Below are positions 16,872-24,480 of a stretch of DNA of 64,000 nt, piece after piece. The notes beneath the pieces are model-generated. The model was given only the letters and a program-made list of their open reading frames with translations. It did not search any database and was not told where the DNA came from. Origin of the DNA: Bacteroides sp. CAG:1076 (GTDB taxonomy: Bacteria > Bacteroidota > Bacteroidia > Bacteroidales > Bacteroidaceae); NCBI GenBank assembly GCA_000436795.1, contig HF993255.1, positions 4,207 through 68,206 on the forward strand, in the 5' to 3' direction. Numbering within the stretch: position 1 is the first letter of the stretch; each line of letters opens with the position of its first letter. Made by a program: the position numbers and the translations under genes.

Positions 16872-17582
16872 TCAGATAAGTCCCAGACGATGAATATATG
16901 CCATGAACTGTTCCTTATAGTTTTCTCCGATAGGAATATACACATCTTTTCCGAAGAGAATGCGGAAACGTGAAATCTCGGTTATCTTGCTCAGGTTGAC
17001 GATATACGAACGGTGTACCCTCATAAAGTTCGAAGGAAGCATGGCTGACAACTTTTGCAGACTGTTCAGCGTGATGACAGGTTTCGGTCGGTCCTCCAGA
17101 TAAATACACACATATTCACTCATCCCCTCTATATACAAAATCTTCTCCTTATCTATACGCACCACCTTATATTCACTCTTTACGAATAAAGTTCCCTTTT
17201 CATCTTCCGCCTCCGTAGTATGATGCGTCAGCTCGTACATTCTTCTGGCTTTTTCGGCTGCTTTCAGACAATCCGTAAAGCCGAAAGGTTTCATCAGGTA
17301 ATCGATGGCGTTGAGGCGAAATCCCTCGATGGCATATTCTGAATAAGCCGTAGTAAAAATAACCATCGGCGGATTCGGAAGTGAGCGGACAAAGTCGATA
17401 CCATTCAAGTCGGGCATGTTGATATCAGCAAAAAGCAAGTCGACTGGCGTATGTGCCAGCGTTTCAGAAGCCTGGCAGGCATCCTGGCACGAAGCCACCA
17501 GCGTAAGAAAAGGAATGCGTGCAATGTAGCCCGCCAGTTGTGCCAGAGCAAGCGGTTCATCGTCGATAATCAGACATTTCAT
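16872..17582 (-). CDS. LytTR-family response regulator
   Basis: A 236-aa two-component regulator. The receiver has the acidic pair DDEP at residues 7-10, the phospho-acceptor Asp 53 in FADINMPDLNG, TTAYSEYAIEGF and the KPF lysine. The LytTR DNA-binding domain (about 135-236) has FVKSEYKVVRIDKEKILYIE and FMRVHRSYIVNLSKI. Its start overlaps the stop of the kinase gene by 4 bp, so the pair is translationally coupled. Confidence 0.94.
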   Translation of the reverse strand: MKCLIIDDEPLALAQLAGYIARIPFLTLVASCQDACQASETLAHTPVDLLFADINMPDLNGIDFVRSLPNPPMVIFTTAYSEYAIEGFRLNAIDYLMKPFGFTDCLKAAEKARRMYELTHHTTEAEDEKGTLFVKSEYKVVRIDKEKILYIEGMSEYVCIYLEDRPKPVITLNSLQKLSAMLPSNFMRVHRSYIVNLSKITEISRFRILFGKDVYIPIGENYKEQFMAYIHRLGLI

Positions 17583-18715
17583 GATAGTGGAGGAATTATA
17601 AGTAATACATGGTAGGAAACTTCATCTTCAGTAATGGTAAACGTATAGTTGTTGCCATAAAGCAGGTGAAGCCTTTTCTTTATATTCTCTATGCCTATGC
17701 CGTGATGCGCATCGTTTGTACAGGCATGCTTGCTGTTGTGGCAGGCAAACAAAATACCCTCGTCTGCCTGTGCGATACGTACGTCGATGTACGAATCTTC
17801 CCGATAGCTTACCCCGTGCTTGAACGCATTTTCCAGCAGCGAGATAAAGAGCAGGGGAGGAATCTGCACATGAGGCACTATCAGCGGAAAGTCCGTCCGT
17901 ATACTTAACTTTTCAGTATAACGCAACTGCATCAGTGCAATATAATTCTCAAGAAACTGAATTTCTCGTTCCAGCGAAATCTGACTGTTGTTCGCTTCGT
18001 ACAGCACATACCGCATCAGTTTCGAAAGCTCGATAATGGTCTTTTTGGCCTTTTCCGCATCAATATCCACCAGTGCGTGAATGTTGTTCAGCGTATTCAT
18101 GAAGAAATGCGGGTTCAACTGATACTTCAGATATTGCAGTTCCGATTCCAGATGCTGATGTTCCAGTTCCTTGAGCATCTCGTCGTCGTGGAGCGACTTG
18201 AGGAAAAAACGGATAGTCAGGTTAAACCCCACCAGCAAGATTGCCACCGTAATATGAATCAGCAGGAAAGGCGGATGCATGGGACGTATCGGCTGCATCA
18301 TTTTTTCTCCCATAGGAGGTACCGGAAGCCGGTCGGGGAAAAAAACGTCGTGGGCTGAGTCTTGTACGACAAACTCTTTCTGTTGCCGGAATCCCGGATG
18401 GGGATTAAGTACCTGAATACATCCCGGCAAGTATAGAAACAAAATACCGATAGTGAAGATGAGTGACACCACATAACGTGTATAATATTTCTTGAGCAGA
18501 AGTCGTGGAATAAGCACATAGTTATGTATCAGAAACAAAAGGAAGAAAGGCAATACCATGAGCCAGGTATCGCTTACCTCTTTCCAAAGTTCGGTTCCTT
18601 CCAGCGGATGCTCGTCGTCGAGCAGGAAACCGATGAGCGGTGTTCCCAGTATCAGCAACCAGATGGTAGCATAAATAATCTGTTCCAGAAGTAATTGCTT
18701 TTGTAAATGTTTCAT
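17579..18715 (-). CDS. LytS-type sensor histidine kinase
   Basis: A 378-aa membrane kinase with four hydrophobic spans in the first 200 residues and no extracellular sensor. The His_kinase motif QLNPHFFMNTLNNIHALV carries the phospho-His, and HHGIGIENIKKRL is the G-box of the ATPase. The ATG at 18715 is chosen because the promoter (-7 at 18742-18749) excludes the upstream TTG. An extracytoplasmic loop with Pro/Met/His residues lies between spans 3 and 4. It is divergent from a Met/Pro-rich periplasmic protein, a possible target. Confidence 0.93.
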   Translation of the reverse strand: MKHLQKQLLLEQIIYATIWLLILGTPLIGFLLDDEHPLEGTELWKEVSDTWLMVLPFFLLFLIHNYVLIPRLLLKKYYTRYVVSLIFTIGILFLYLPGCIQVLNPHPGFRQQKEFVVQDSAHDVFFPDRLPVPPMGEKMMQPIRPMHPPFLLIHITVAILLVGFNLTIRFFLKSLHDDEMLKELEHQHLESELQYLKYQLNPHFFMNTLNNIHALVDIDAEKAKKTIIELSKLMRYVLYEANNSQISLEREIQFLENYIALMQLRYTEKLSIRTDFPLIVPHVQIPPLLFISLLENAFKHGVSYREDSYIDVRIAQADEGILFACHNSKHACTNDAHHGIGIENIKKRLHLLYGNNYTFTITEDEVSYHVLLIIPPLS

Positions 18716-18741
18716 GTCGTGCGTCACTCTTTTTACGCCTG

Positions 18742-18772
18742 CAAAAATACGTCTGTACCTAACCCGGTGCAA
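18742..18772 (-). promoter_or_regulatory. Promoter of the lytS-lytT pair
   Basis: On the minus strand TTG (plus 18770-18772), 20 bp, TATTTTTG (plus 18742-18749). Confidence 0.65.
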
Positions 18773-18934
18773 CTAAAATCGGCGAATGGAATGATTTTGC
18801 AGACCAAGCGGACTTATTTTATCTTTTACTTCCATCCTCACCGGTTCTATTCAGGCAAAATCTGATTCGTCGGGAGTTGACCGAGAGAATAAGCGGGTTG
18901 GCTGATTCTATTTTCCGGAAAGCATCCCCTTCTT

Positions 18935-18942
18935 TACCTTTG
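18935..18942 (+). promoter_or_regulatory. -7 element of the Spy-like gene
   Basis: A perfect TACCTTTG, 33 bp before the ATG at 18976. The upstream TTTC is a weak -33. Confidence 0.6.
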
Positions 18943-18975
18943 TTCTCCTGAAAAAGAATTTTAAAACCTACGAAG

Positions 18976-19587
18976 ATGAACATGAAGAAAATTGTATGGA
19001 TATTTTGTCTGACGGCCCTGATACCCATACCGTCGGCAGCCTTTGCCGTAGCCTTACCCGACGAACCGCAACAAGAGAAAAAAGCTCCGGTAAAAGAAAT
19101 ACCCAATCCTGAGAAAACCGCACGCAAGCGGACCGATGAAATGGACAAAGTTCTCAATCTGACCGAGAAGCAATACAAGAAAATTTACAAGCTCAACCTG
19201 AAAGAAGAAAGAGAAAAACTGGAAGCCCTGATAGGACGTGGTGACAGAGATACCGGTTGCCCTCCGATGATGGATGGCGGTCGTCCTCCGATGCGGCACA
19301 GTGACGGCGAACCTCCTATGATGGATGGCGGCAGTCAGCCTCCTATGATGGGACACGGCAGACGTCCGATGATGGCACCACCTGCCGGTAATGACAAAAT
19401 GAAGGACGATATCAGAGAACGTACTGAAAAGAAGATGAAAAAAATCCGTAAGATTCTTACCGACGAGCAATATGATTTGTGGCTTACCATGAAGCCCGAA
19501 CCTCGTCCGGAGCCGGCAGACGGAGCACCTGTTCCACCTGAAGAAGCGCCCCAGTTTGACATGATACAAAACGAAGCAGAACAATAA
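18976..19587 (+). CDS. Periplasmic Spy/CpxP-like protein with Met/Pro-rich insert (DUF4890-like)
   Basis: A 203-aa exported protein with a signal peptide of about 24 residues (ending FAVA). LNLTEKQYKKIYKLNLKEER and the second LTxxQ-like unit ILTDEQYDLWL mark the LTxxQ helical fold of Spy/CpxP and DUF4890 proteins. Between them lies a roughly 45-residue insert with repeats PPMMDGG, PPMMDGG and PPMMGHGRRPMM, rich in Pro, Met and His and suggestive of soft-metal binding. It is divergent from the LytS/LytT genes and overlaps the next gene by one base. Confidence 0.72.
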   Translation: MNMKKIVWIFCLTALIPIPSAAFAVALPDEPQQEKKAPVKEIPNPEKTARKRTDEMDKVLNLTEKQYKKIYKLNLKEEREKLEALIGRGDRDTGCPPMMDGGRPPMRHSDGEPPMMDGGSQPPMMGHGRRPMMAPPAGNDKMKDDIRERTEKKMKKIRKILTDEQYDLWLTMKPEPRPEPADGAPVPPEEAPQFDMIQNEAEQ

Positions 19588-20105
19588 TGAACATGAAAAC
19601 AGTCTACGGGATGGTAGCGATGATATGCGCTGCCATCTGGTTTGGTTCCTGCCAGAACGAAACACTCGATTACTATCCTATTGGTAAAAAACATTTAGGC
19701 GAAACCTATACCGAATATTCCGTGAATAATGTCATAACAAATGATACCGTGAACCGCATTATTCTCAACTTCTATCCGGAGGAAGTAACCTCCCTCTCGT
19801 ACATGAACTATGACGAGTCGGCTTGCACATTCACCTTTCATCGCGGAAATACCTCGAAGTACCGTATTTCGTGGGATTATGAAACCGACGGAAGTTATGT
19901 CGAAGTGCAATACGGACAAAACGGTATGTGGTTTACCGTAAACCAGCAAAAACATTCGGGTGAATACCTCCTTACCGCCAACGACGGCATGGGAGTACGC
20001 ATGTGCATACAGAGTGGCGGAACCATGATTTCCGGTGACGAACAGATAAAATATGCCATTTCCGTCACCGTAAACCATTTTTCCATTGAAGAAGCCGATG
20101 ACTAA
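19587..20105 (+). CDS. Small lipoprotein of unknown function
   Basis: A 172-aa (or 170-aa from the ATG at 19593) protein with a signal peptide and lipobox WFGSC near residue 22. The rest is beta-rich (VNRIILNFYPEEVTSLSY, YRISWDYETDGSYVEVQYG). No family is recognised. Its ATG overlaps the TAA of the Spy-like gene, so the two form an operon and probably act together in the envelope. The end is 4 bp inside the convergent aldolase gene. Confidence 0.7.
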   Translation: MNMKTVYGMVAMICAAIWFGSCQNETLDYYPIGKKHLGETYTEYSVNNVITNDTVNRIILNFYPEEVTSLSYMNYDESACTFTFHRGNTSKYRISWDYETDGSYVEVQYGQNGMWFTVNQQKHSGEYLLTANDGMGVRMCIQSGGTMISGDEQIKYAISVTVNHFSIEEADD

Positions 20106-21127
20106 AGCAGGGCAATCAGCGCATCTACATCGGACTCACGTGTAGCCCAGCTTGTAACGAAGCGTACTACCGTTTCCTTTTCCCCGCGCGGTCCCCACAG
20201 CTCAAACGTTGCATGCGCCGAAAGACGGTCTATATCCTCATTCGGCAGGCAGACAAACTGCTGGTTGGTCGGTGAATCCAGATGCAGCTTATATCCCTTC
20301 TGCACAAAAGCCCGTTTCAGTTTCTGTGCCAGACGCACGGCATGTTCTCCAGCCTTCAGATAGAGGCCGTCGGTAAACAAGGTTTCAAACTGAATGCCCA
20401 GCAGACGTCCTTTGGCAAGCAGTGCTCCGTGCTGTTTTATCAGCGGGAAGAAATGTGGCAGACGTTCCGCATGAGGAGCCACCACGGCCTCGCCGAAAAG
20501 TGCCCCTACTTTCGTGCCACCTATATAAAACACGTCGCACAGGCGGGCAATATCCTGCAAGGTAACGTCCGTACCCTGAGCAGCCAGTCCGTATCCCAGA
20601 CGTGCACCGTCCATGTAAAGCGGAATATTCGCTTTGCGGCATACACGGCTTAAAGCCTCCAGTTCGCTGAGCGAATACAGCGTACCATATTCCGTTGGGT
20701 GAGAGATATAAACCATTCCTGGCGCTACCATATGCTCGTATGTTTCATCACGGTAAAAGTTTTCGATGTATGCCTCTACTTCATCAGCGCAAAGTTTTCC
20801 CTCGTGCTGAGGCAACGTCAGCACCTTATGTCCGGAAGCCTCGATAGCCCCGGCTTCGTGTACGTTGATATGTGCCGTTTCCGCTCCCAGCACACCTTCA
20901 TGATGTGCAAGCAGTCCGTCGATGACAGTTGCATTCGTCTGTGTACCTCCTACCAGAAAATATACGGCCGCTTCGGGTTGTTCGCATGCTTTCCGTACCA
21001 GTTCGCGTGCATGGCGTGTATAATCATCGTTTCCATATCCGGCAGTCTGTTCCAGATTTGTTTCCATCAGGCGGCGCATCACCTCAGGATGTGCCCCCTC
21101 CATATAGTCAGTATCAAAATGTAGCAT
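20102..21127 (-). CDS. Threonine aldolase family PLP enzyme
   Basis: A 341-aa fold-type I PLP enzyme of the beta-eliminating lyase/threonine aldolase family, splitting L-threonine or L-allo-threonine into glycine and acetaldehyde. It starts MLHFDTDYMEGAHPEV. The cofactor regions are FLVGGTQTNATV, YMDGARLGYGL and FYIGGTKVGALFGE with the Schiff-base Lys near residue 204. The upstream open frame is rejected because the promoter TACCTTTG (plus 21160-21167) lies within it. Confidence 0.9.
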   Translation of the reverse strand: MLHFDTDYMEGAHPEVMRRLMETNLEQTAGYGNDDYTRHARELVRKACEQPEAAVYFLVGGTQTNATVIDGLLAHHEGVLGAETAHINVHEAGAIEASGHKVLTLPQHEGKLCADEVEAYIENFYRDETYEHMVAPGMVYISHPTEYGTLYSLSELEALSRVCRKANIPLYMDGARLGYGLAAQGTDVTLQDIARLCDVFYIGGTKVGALFGEAVVAPHAERLPHFFPLIKQHGALLAKGRLLGIQFETLFTDGLYLKAGEHAVRLAQKLKRAFVQKGYKLHLDSPTNQQFVCLPNEDIDRLSAHATFELWGPRGEKETVVRFVTSWATRESDVDALIALL

Positions 21128-21159
21128 AGCTTTTTTGCTCTTTAATTTGTTTTCGCAGA

Positions 21160-21210
21160 CAAAGGTAGAGAAAAAAACTTTGCTCTGGCCGATATTCTTT
21201 CTTAACTTTG
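21160..21210. promoter_or_regulatory. Divergent promoters for threonine aldolase and TrmH-like gene
   Basis: Minus strand: TACCTTTG (plus 21160-21167) for the aldolase. Plus strand: TTTG (21179-21182), 20 bp, TAACTTTG (21203-21210) for the methylase gene at 21230. Confidence 0.75.
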
Positions 21211-21229
21211 ACCGGAAAAAAGAATACCT

Positions 21230-22033
21230 ATGCCTGTAATAGAAATAACCAGCCTCGAACACCCCGGAGTAGAAGTATTCGGCACCCTGACCGAAGCTCA
21301 GTTGCGTAACCGCATAGACCCCGAAAGAGGTATCTTCATAGCCGAGAGTCCGAAAGTAATCCGTGTAGCGCTCGATGCCGGTTACCAGCCCCTTGCCCTG
21401 CTTTGCGAAAAGAAACATATAGCAGGCGATGCTGCCGACATTATTCTCCGTGCCGGCGACATTCCAGTTTATACGGGCAGCCGGGAACTTCTGGCACGTC
21501 TTACAGGCTATACACTGACCCGTGGTGTTCTGTGTGCCATGCGCCGTCCTGCTCCCCGTACACCTGAAGAAGTCAGCCGCGATGCCCGTCGTGTTGCAGT
21601 CATTCACGGGGTAGTCGATACAACCAATATCGGAGCCATCTTCCGTTCAGCAGCAGCCTTGGGCATCGATGCAATTCTTCTTTCGCCCGATTCCTGCGAC
21701 CCTTTGAACCGCCGTGCCGTACGCGTGTCGATGGGTTCCGTTTTTCTGGTACCCTGGACATGGCTTCCGCGTCCCGTATCTTCGTTACGCGAAATGGGTT
21801 TCCGTACCGCCGCCCTGGCACTGACTGACCGTTCTGTTCCCATCGACTACCCGGAACTCAAGGACGTTTCCCGTCTTGCCATCGTAATGGGAACCGAAGG
21901 CGACGGTCTTCCCGCCGAAGTCCTGTCGGAATCCGATTACGTAGTCCGCATCCCGATGTGGCATGGCGTCGACTCACTGAATGTAGCAGCCGCTTCGGCC
22001 GTAGCATTCTGGGAGCTGAGGGTACGCCGGTAA
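21230..22033 (+). CDS. TrmH/SpoU-family RNA 2'-O-methyltransferase
   Basis: A 267-aa SPOUT enzyme. The N-terminal substrate-binding domain (about 1-105) has ERGIFIAESPKVIRVAL. The SPOUT domain carries motif 1 DTTNIGAIFRSAAALG, motif 2 IVMGTEGDGLP and motif 3 IPMWHGVDSLNVAAASAVAF, forming the AdoMet knot. It would methylate ribose in rRNA or tRNA; the target is unknown. A short leader and a clean promoter precede it. Confidence 0.92.
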   Translation: MPVIEITSLEHPGVEVFGTLTEAQLRNRIDPERGIFIAESPKVIRVALDAGYQPLALLCEKKHIAGDAADIILRAGDIPVYTGSRELLARLTGYTLTRGVLCAMRRPAPRTPEEVSRDARRVAVIHGVVDTTNIGAIFRSAAALGIDAILLSPDSCDPLNRRAVRVSMGSVFLVPWTWLPRPVSSLREMGFRTAALALTDRSVPIDYPELKDVSRLAIVMGTEGDGLPAEVLSESDYVVRIPMWHGVDSLNVAAASAVAFWELRVRR

Positions 22034-22039
22034 AATCCT

Positions 22040-22444
22040 TTACTTGCCGATATCCATCAGCCATTTACCATCCACCTTAACCATTTTCTGAGTATCTTCT
22101 TTGACACTGCCGTCGCCATAATGCTGCTTAAACGTCACGACGGCAGAATTACCGTCTTCTGCTATTTCCTCGGAAACGATTTCCGTTTCCTTTAGTCCAC
22201 CTTTTTTCTCAATCGTCTTGGAGCCTTTTTCCTGAACCATGGCAACCAGGCCCTCGCGTATCTCCTTGGCCTTGTCGGAATCAGCTTCAGAGATATTACA
22301 TCCATTGATAAACTCCTCGTAATCATTGTCGCTCAGTGCCGACATATAATCCTTCAGTGCAGCTCCGGGCGTACTTGGCGTACACGATACCATAGCAAGA
22401 ACAGCTACCAGCATCAGTCCTAAACGAATCAGTTGTTTCATCAT
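22040..22444 (-). CDS. DUF4878-like lipoprotein
   Basis: A 134-aa lipoprotein. The signal LMLVAVLAMVSC ends in a lipobox at Cys 21. The NTF2-like body PGAALKDYMSALSDNDYEEFI and VTFKQHYGDGSVKEDTQKMVKVDGKWLMD matches DUF4878. Function is unknown. It converges with the TrmH-like gene, the stops being 6 bp apart. Confidence 0.85.
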   Translation of the reverse strand: MMKQLIRLGLMLVAVLAMVSCTPSTPGAALKDYMSALSDNDYEEFINGCNISEADSDKAKEIREGLVAMVQEKGSKTIEKKGGLKETEIVSEEIAEDGNSAVVTFKQHYGDGSVKEDTQKMVKVDGKWLMDIGK

Positions 22445-22501
22445 AGTGCTAAATTTTTAGGGTTAATAAAAAGAAATATTTAGAATCAAAAAAGCTCGAG
22501 T

Positions 22502-23122
22502 TTACGGGAACCTGTATATTATTTTCAAATGTTTGTTGCGTGCTATATCGTCGGGCATGAGGTACGTACCGCCCATTGCCGGAACATTAATCTGTGTACG
22601 TCTGCCTTCGGAAAGACAAATACCCGCTTTCCGGTAAGCAAACTCTACCAGTTCGCTGCAATACATTCGTGAAGTATCAGTCAGATTGTAGTCGTGATCG
22701 AAAAGAACCCCCTGACAGGCCATCTTCCAGGCAGTACATGCAGCCTCCGAAGCAGCAAGCGAATCCCCCGTCATTCTGGCTATCGCACCGCGTACAGCCC
22801 TGTCGGCCGCAAAGAAGCGCGACAAAGAATCCGTTTTTACACGGTCGGAATCACCTTCAAAATCAGGTTCGTCGGGGACAGCATGGATTACGTACCATTC
22901 GTTGCCAATCTTTTTTAGAATACCGATATGCGAATAAACCCCGTCTTTGCTGGCGGAAGTTACAACGTGGCTCAAGAGCCCTGTGCCGCGCCGGAATGCC
23001 AGATCGCCATCAGCCAGCATCCCGACAGGCATAATCCGCTGGCTCTTTGCCTTCGTGTTCTTACAAGAAACGCACAAACAAAGAACCAGCAGGGCAGGGA
23101 GTATGTGAAGCAGTTTCTTCAT
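22502..23122 (-). CDS. YiiX/NlpC-P60-like cysteine hydrolase lipoprotein
   Basis: A 206-aa lipoprotein (lipobox LCVSC, Cys 20). DGDLAFRRGTG near residue 38, the His in YSHIGILKK and the catalytic Cys in YCSELVEFAYRKAG are the permuted NlpC/P60 (YiiX/YebB) arrangement. Members cleave amide or thioester bonds, often in the cell wall. A -7 box (plus 23130-23137) ends 7 bp before the ATG, so the leader is nearly absent. Confidence 0.85.
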   Translation of the reverse strand: MKKLLHILPALLVLCLCVSCKNTKAKSQRIMPVGMLADGDLAFRRGTGLLSHVVTSASKDGVYSHIGILKKIGNEWYVIHAVPDEPDFEGDSDRVKTDSLSRFFAADRAVRGAIARMTGDSLAASEAACTAWKMACQGVLFDHDYNLTDTSRMYCSELVEFAYRKAGICLSEGRRTQINVPAMGGTYLMPDDIARNKHLKIIYRFP

Positions 23123-23129
23123 ATACGAA

Positions 23130-23137
23130 CAAAGGTA
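23130..23137 (-). promoter_or_regulatory. -7 box next to the YiiX-like start codon
   Basis: The minus strand has TACCTTTG, whose last base is 7 bp before the ATG. TTG 18 bp further upstream (plus 23156-23158) is a possible -33. The predicted leader is 0-4 nt. Confidence 0.55.
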
Positions 23138-23219
23138 ATAAATTAATTTTTTTTACCAATGTCCGATGGAATGTTTTTGTTTAGTTTTTTTATGAATTAT
23201 ATTATAAAGGCCTCTGTCT

Positions 23220-23822
23220 TTACAATGCGTGTACTGCCTGAAGCGCAGCTTCGTAATCAGGTTCATTAGAAACCTCGCTTACAAGTTGCGTATAGCGCAC
23301 CTTGCCGTTTTCGTCTATCACGACCACGGCCCGTGCCATCAGTCCTTTCAGCGGACCGTCGGCAAGCTGGATGCCGTACTCCTTTACAAAGTCATCACTG
23401 CGGAAAACCGACAGCGGAACGACATTATTCAGTCCTTCGATGGTACAGAAGCGTGACTGTGCAAAAGGCAAGTCCATGGAAAGACACAGCACGACCGTAT
23501 TCTCCAGTTCCGAAGCCCGGGCATTAAACTGGCGGACGGACATGGCACATGTGGGCGTATCGAGGCTGGGGAAGATATTCAGAATAACTCGCTTGCCTTT
23601 GAAAGAAGATAAGCTGATGTCTTTCATTTCTGCATTCGTAGCCTGAAAGTCAGGAGCTTGTTGCCCTACTTTCACCATTGGCCCAGAAGTATGCGATTCC
23701 TGACCGCGGCAGATTACCGTTTCTCCATTTTCTATACCAGCGTTTCCTGCTGTGACATGCATGGGTGTCAGACTCAATGTCAACAAAGTTCCCATGCCTA
23801 AAATAATTTTTGTAGTATTCAT
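23220..23822 (-). CDS. tpx: Thiol peroxidase, exported form
   Basis: A 200-aa peroxiredoxin of the Tpx type that reduces peroxides with thioredoxin. The peroxidatic Cys is in SLDTPTCAMSVRQFN and the resolving Cys in SRFCTIEGLNNV. The start at 23822 gives a signal peptide (IILGMGTLLTLSLTPMHVTAG), about 35 residues longer than cytosolic Tpx, so it should be periplasmic. The open frame extending to 23981 overlaps vsr and is not used. Confidence 0.9.
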   Translation of the reverse strand: MNTTKIILGMGTLLTLSLTPMHVTAGNAGIENGETVICRGQESHTSGPMVKVGQQAPDFQATNAEMKDISLSSFKGKRVILNIFPSLDTPTCAMSVRQFNARASELENTVVLCLSMDLPFAQSRFCTIEGLNNVVPLSVFRSDDFVKEYGIQLADGPLKGLMARAVVVIDENGKVRYTQLVSEVSNEPDYEAALQAVHAL

Positions 23823-23949
23823 GACGAGAGCTTTTTTATTTATAAAAAATGAACGGCGAAGAATGTTCTGTCTTTGTTTCGCTTTTTTGTTTTTTTTAGT
23901 TTTTGAAAAATCCTGTTTGGCATTGAAATCGCGATGGGGGAAGGGGAAA

Positions 23950-24471
23950 CTATTTATTCTTGGGGATAGGAGCATAGTCATTGGTCGTATCTTCAGCAGC
24001 CATCAGCACATCTTCCTCTTCGTTAATGGAATAGCTTACCGTATGATCTTTTAAATAAATGTGATTAAGCGTATATTCCAGCGATACAAGTGTCTGCTCC
24101 CTTTTCTGCGGTTTCAGTTCACATTCCCATATCGTGATGCAATGCCATCCCATTTTAGCCAGTTCTTTCTGCACCTTTTTGTCGCGTGCAATATTACGGT
24201 TGATTTTGTTTGTCCAGAACTCTGTATTCGATTTGGGAATGACGTAATATTTACACCCTTCGTGTCCGTGCCAGAAGCAACCGTTGACAAAGATGCAAGT
24301 ATGATATTTTCGCAGTACGATGTCCGGACGGCCAGGCAGACGAGGATGGTTCAGGCGATATCTGAATCCGTGGGCGAACAGATATTTTCTGACTATCATT
24401 TCCGGCTTGGTGTTGGCTGAATGTATGGCAGCCATGTTTTTGTGCCGTTGTTCTTTGGAAAGGACATCCAT
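23950..24471 (-). CDS. vsr: Very-short-patch repair endonuclease Vsr
   Basis: A 173-aa Vsr, which nicks DNA next to T:G mismatches that arise when 5-methylcytosine deaminates. MAAIHSANTKPEMIVRKYLF, the catalytic-Asp segment LPGRPDIVLRKY and CIFVNGCFWHGHEGCKY (zinc-binding Cys/His) are diagnostic. A C-terminal extension of about 35 residues is unusual. It is the last gene of the restriction-modification operon and 9 bp after the nuclease gene, fitting its role as guard of the methylase sites. Confidence 0.95.
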   Translation of the reverse strand: MDVLSKEQRHKNMAAIHSANTKPEMIVRKYLFAHGFRYRLNHPRLPGRPDIVLRKYHTCIFVNGCFWHGHEGCKYYVIPKSNTEFWTNKINRNIARDKKVQKELAKMGWHCITIWECELKPQKREQTLVSLEYTLNHIYLKDHTVSYSINEEEDVLMAAEDTTNDYAPIPKNK

Positions 24472-24480
24472 AGATTGGGG

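Noticed and set aside
18716..18772. TTG start of the histidine kinase
   Set aside because: The -7 element lies between this start and the coding core; the ATG at 18715 is favoured.
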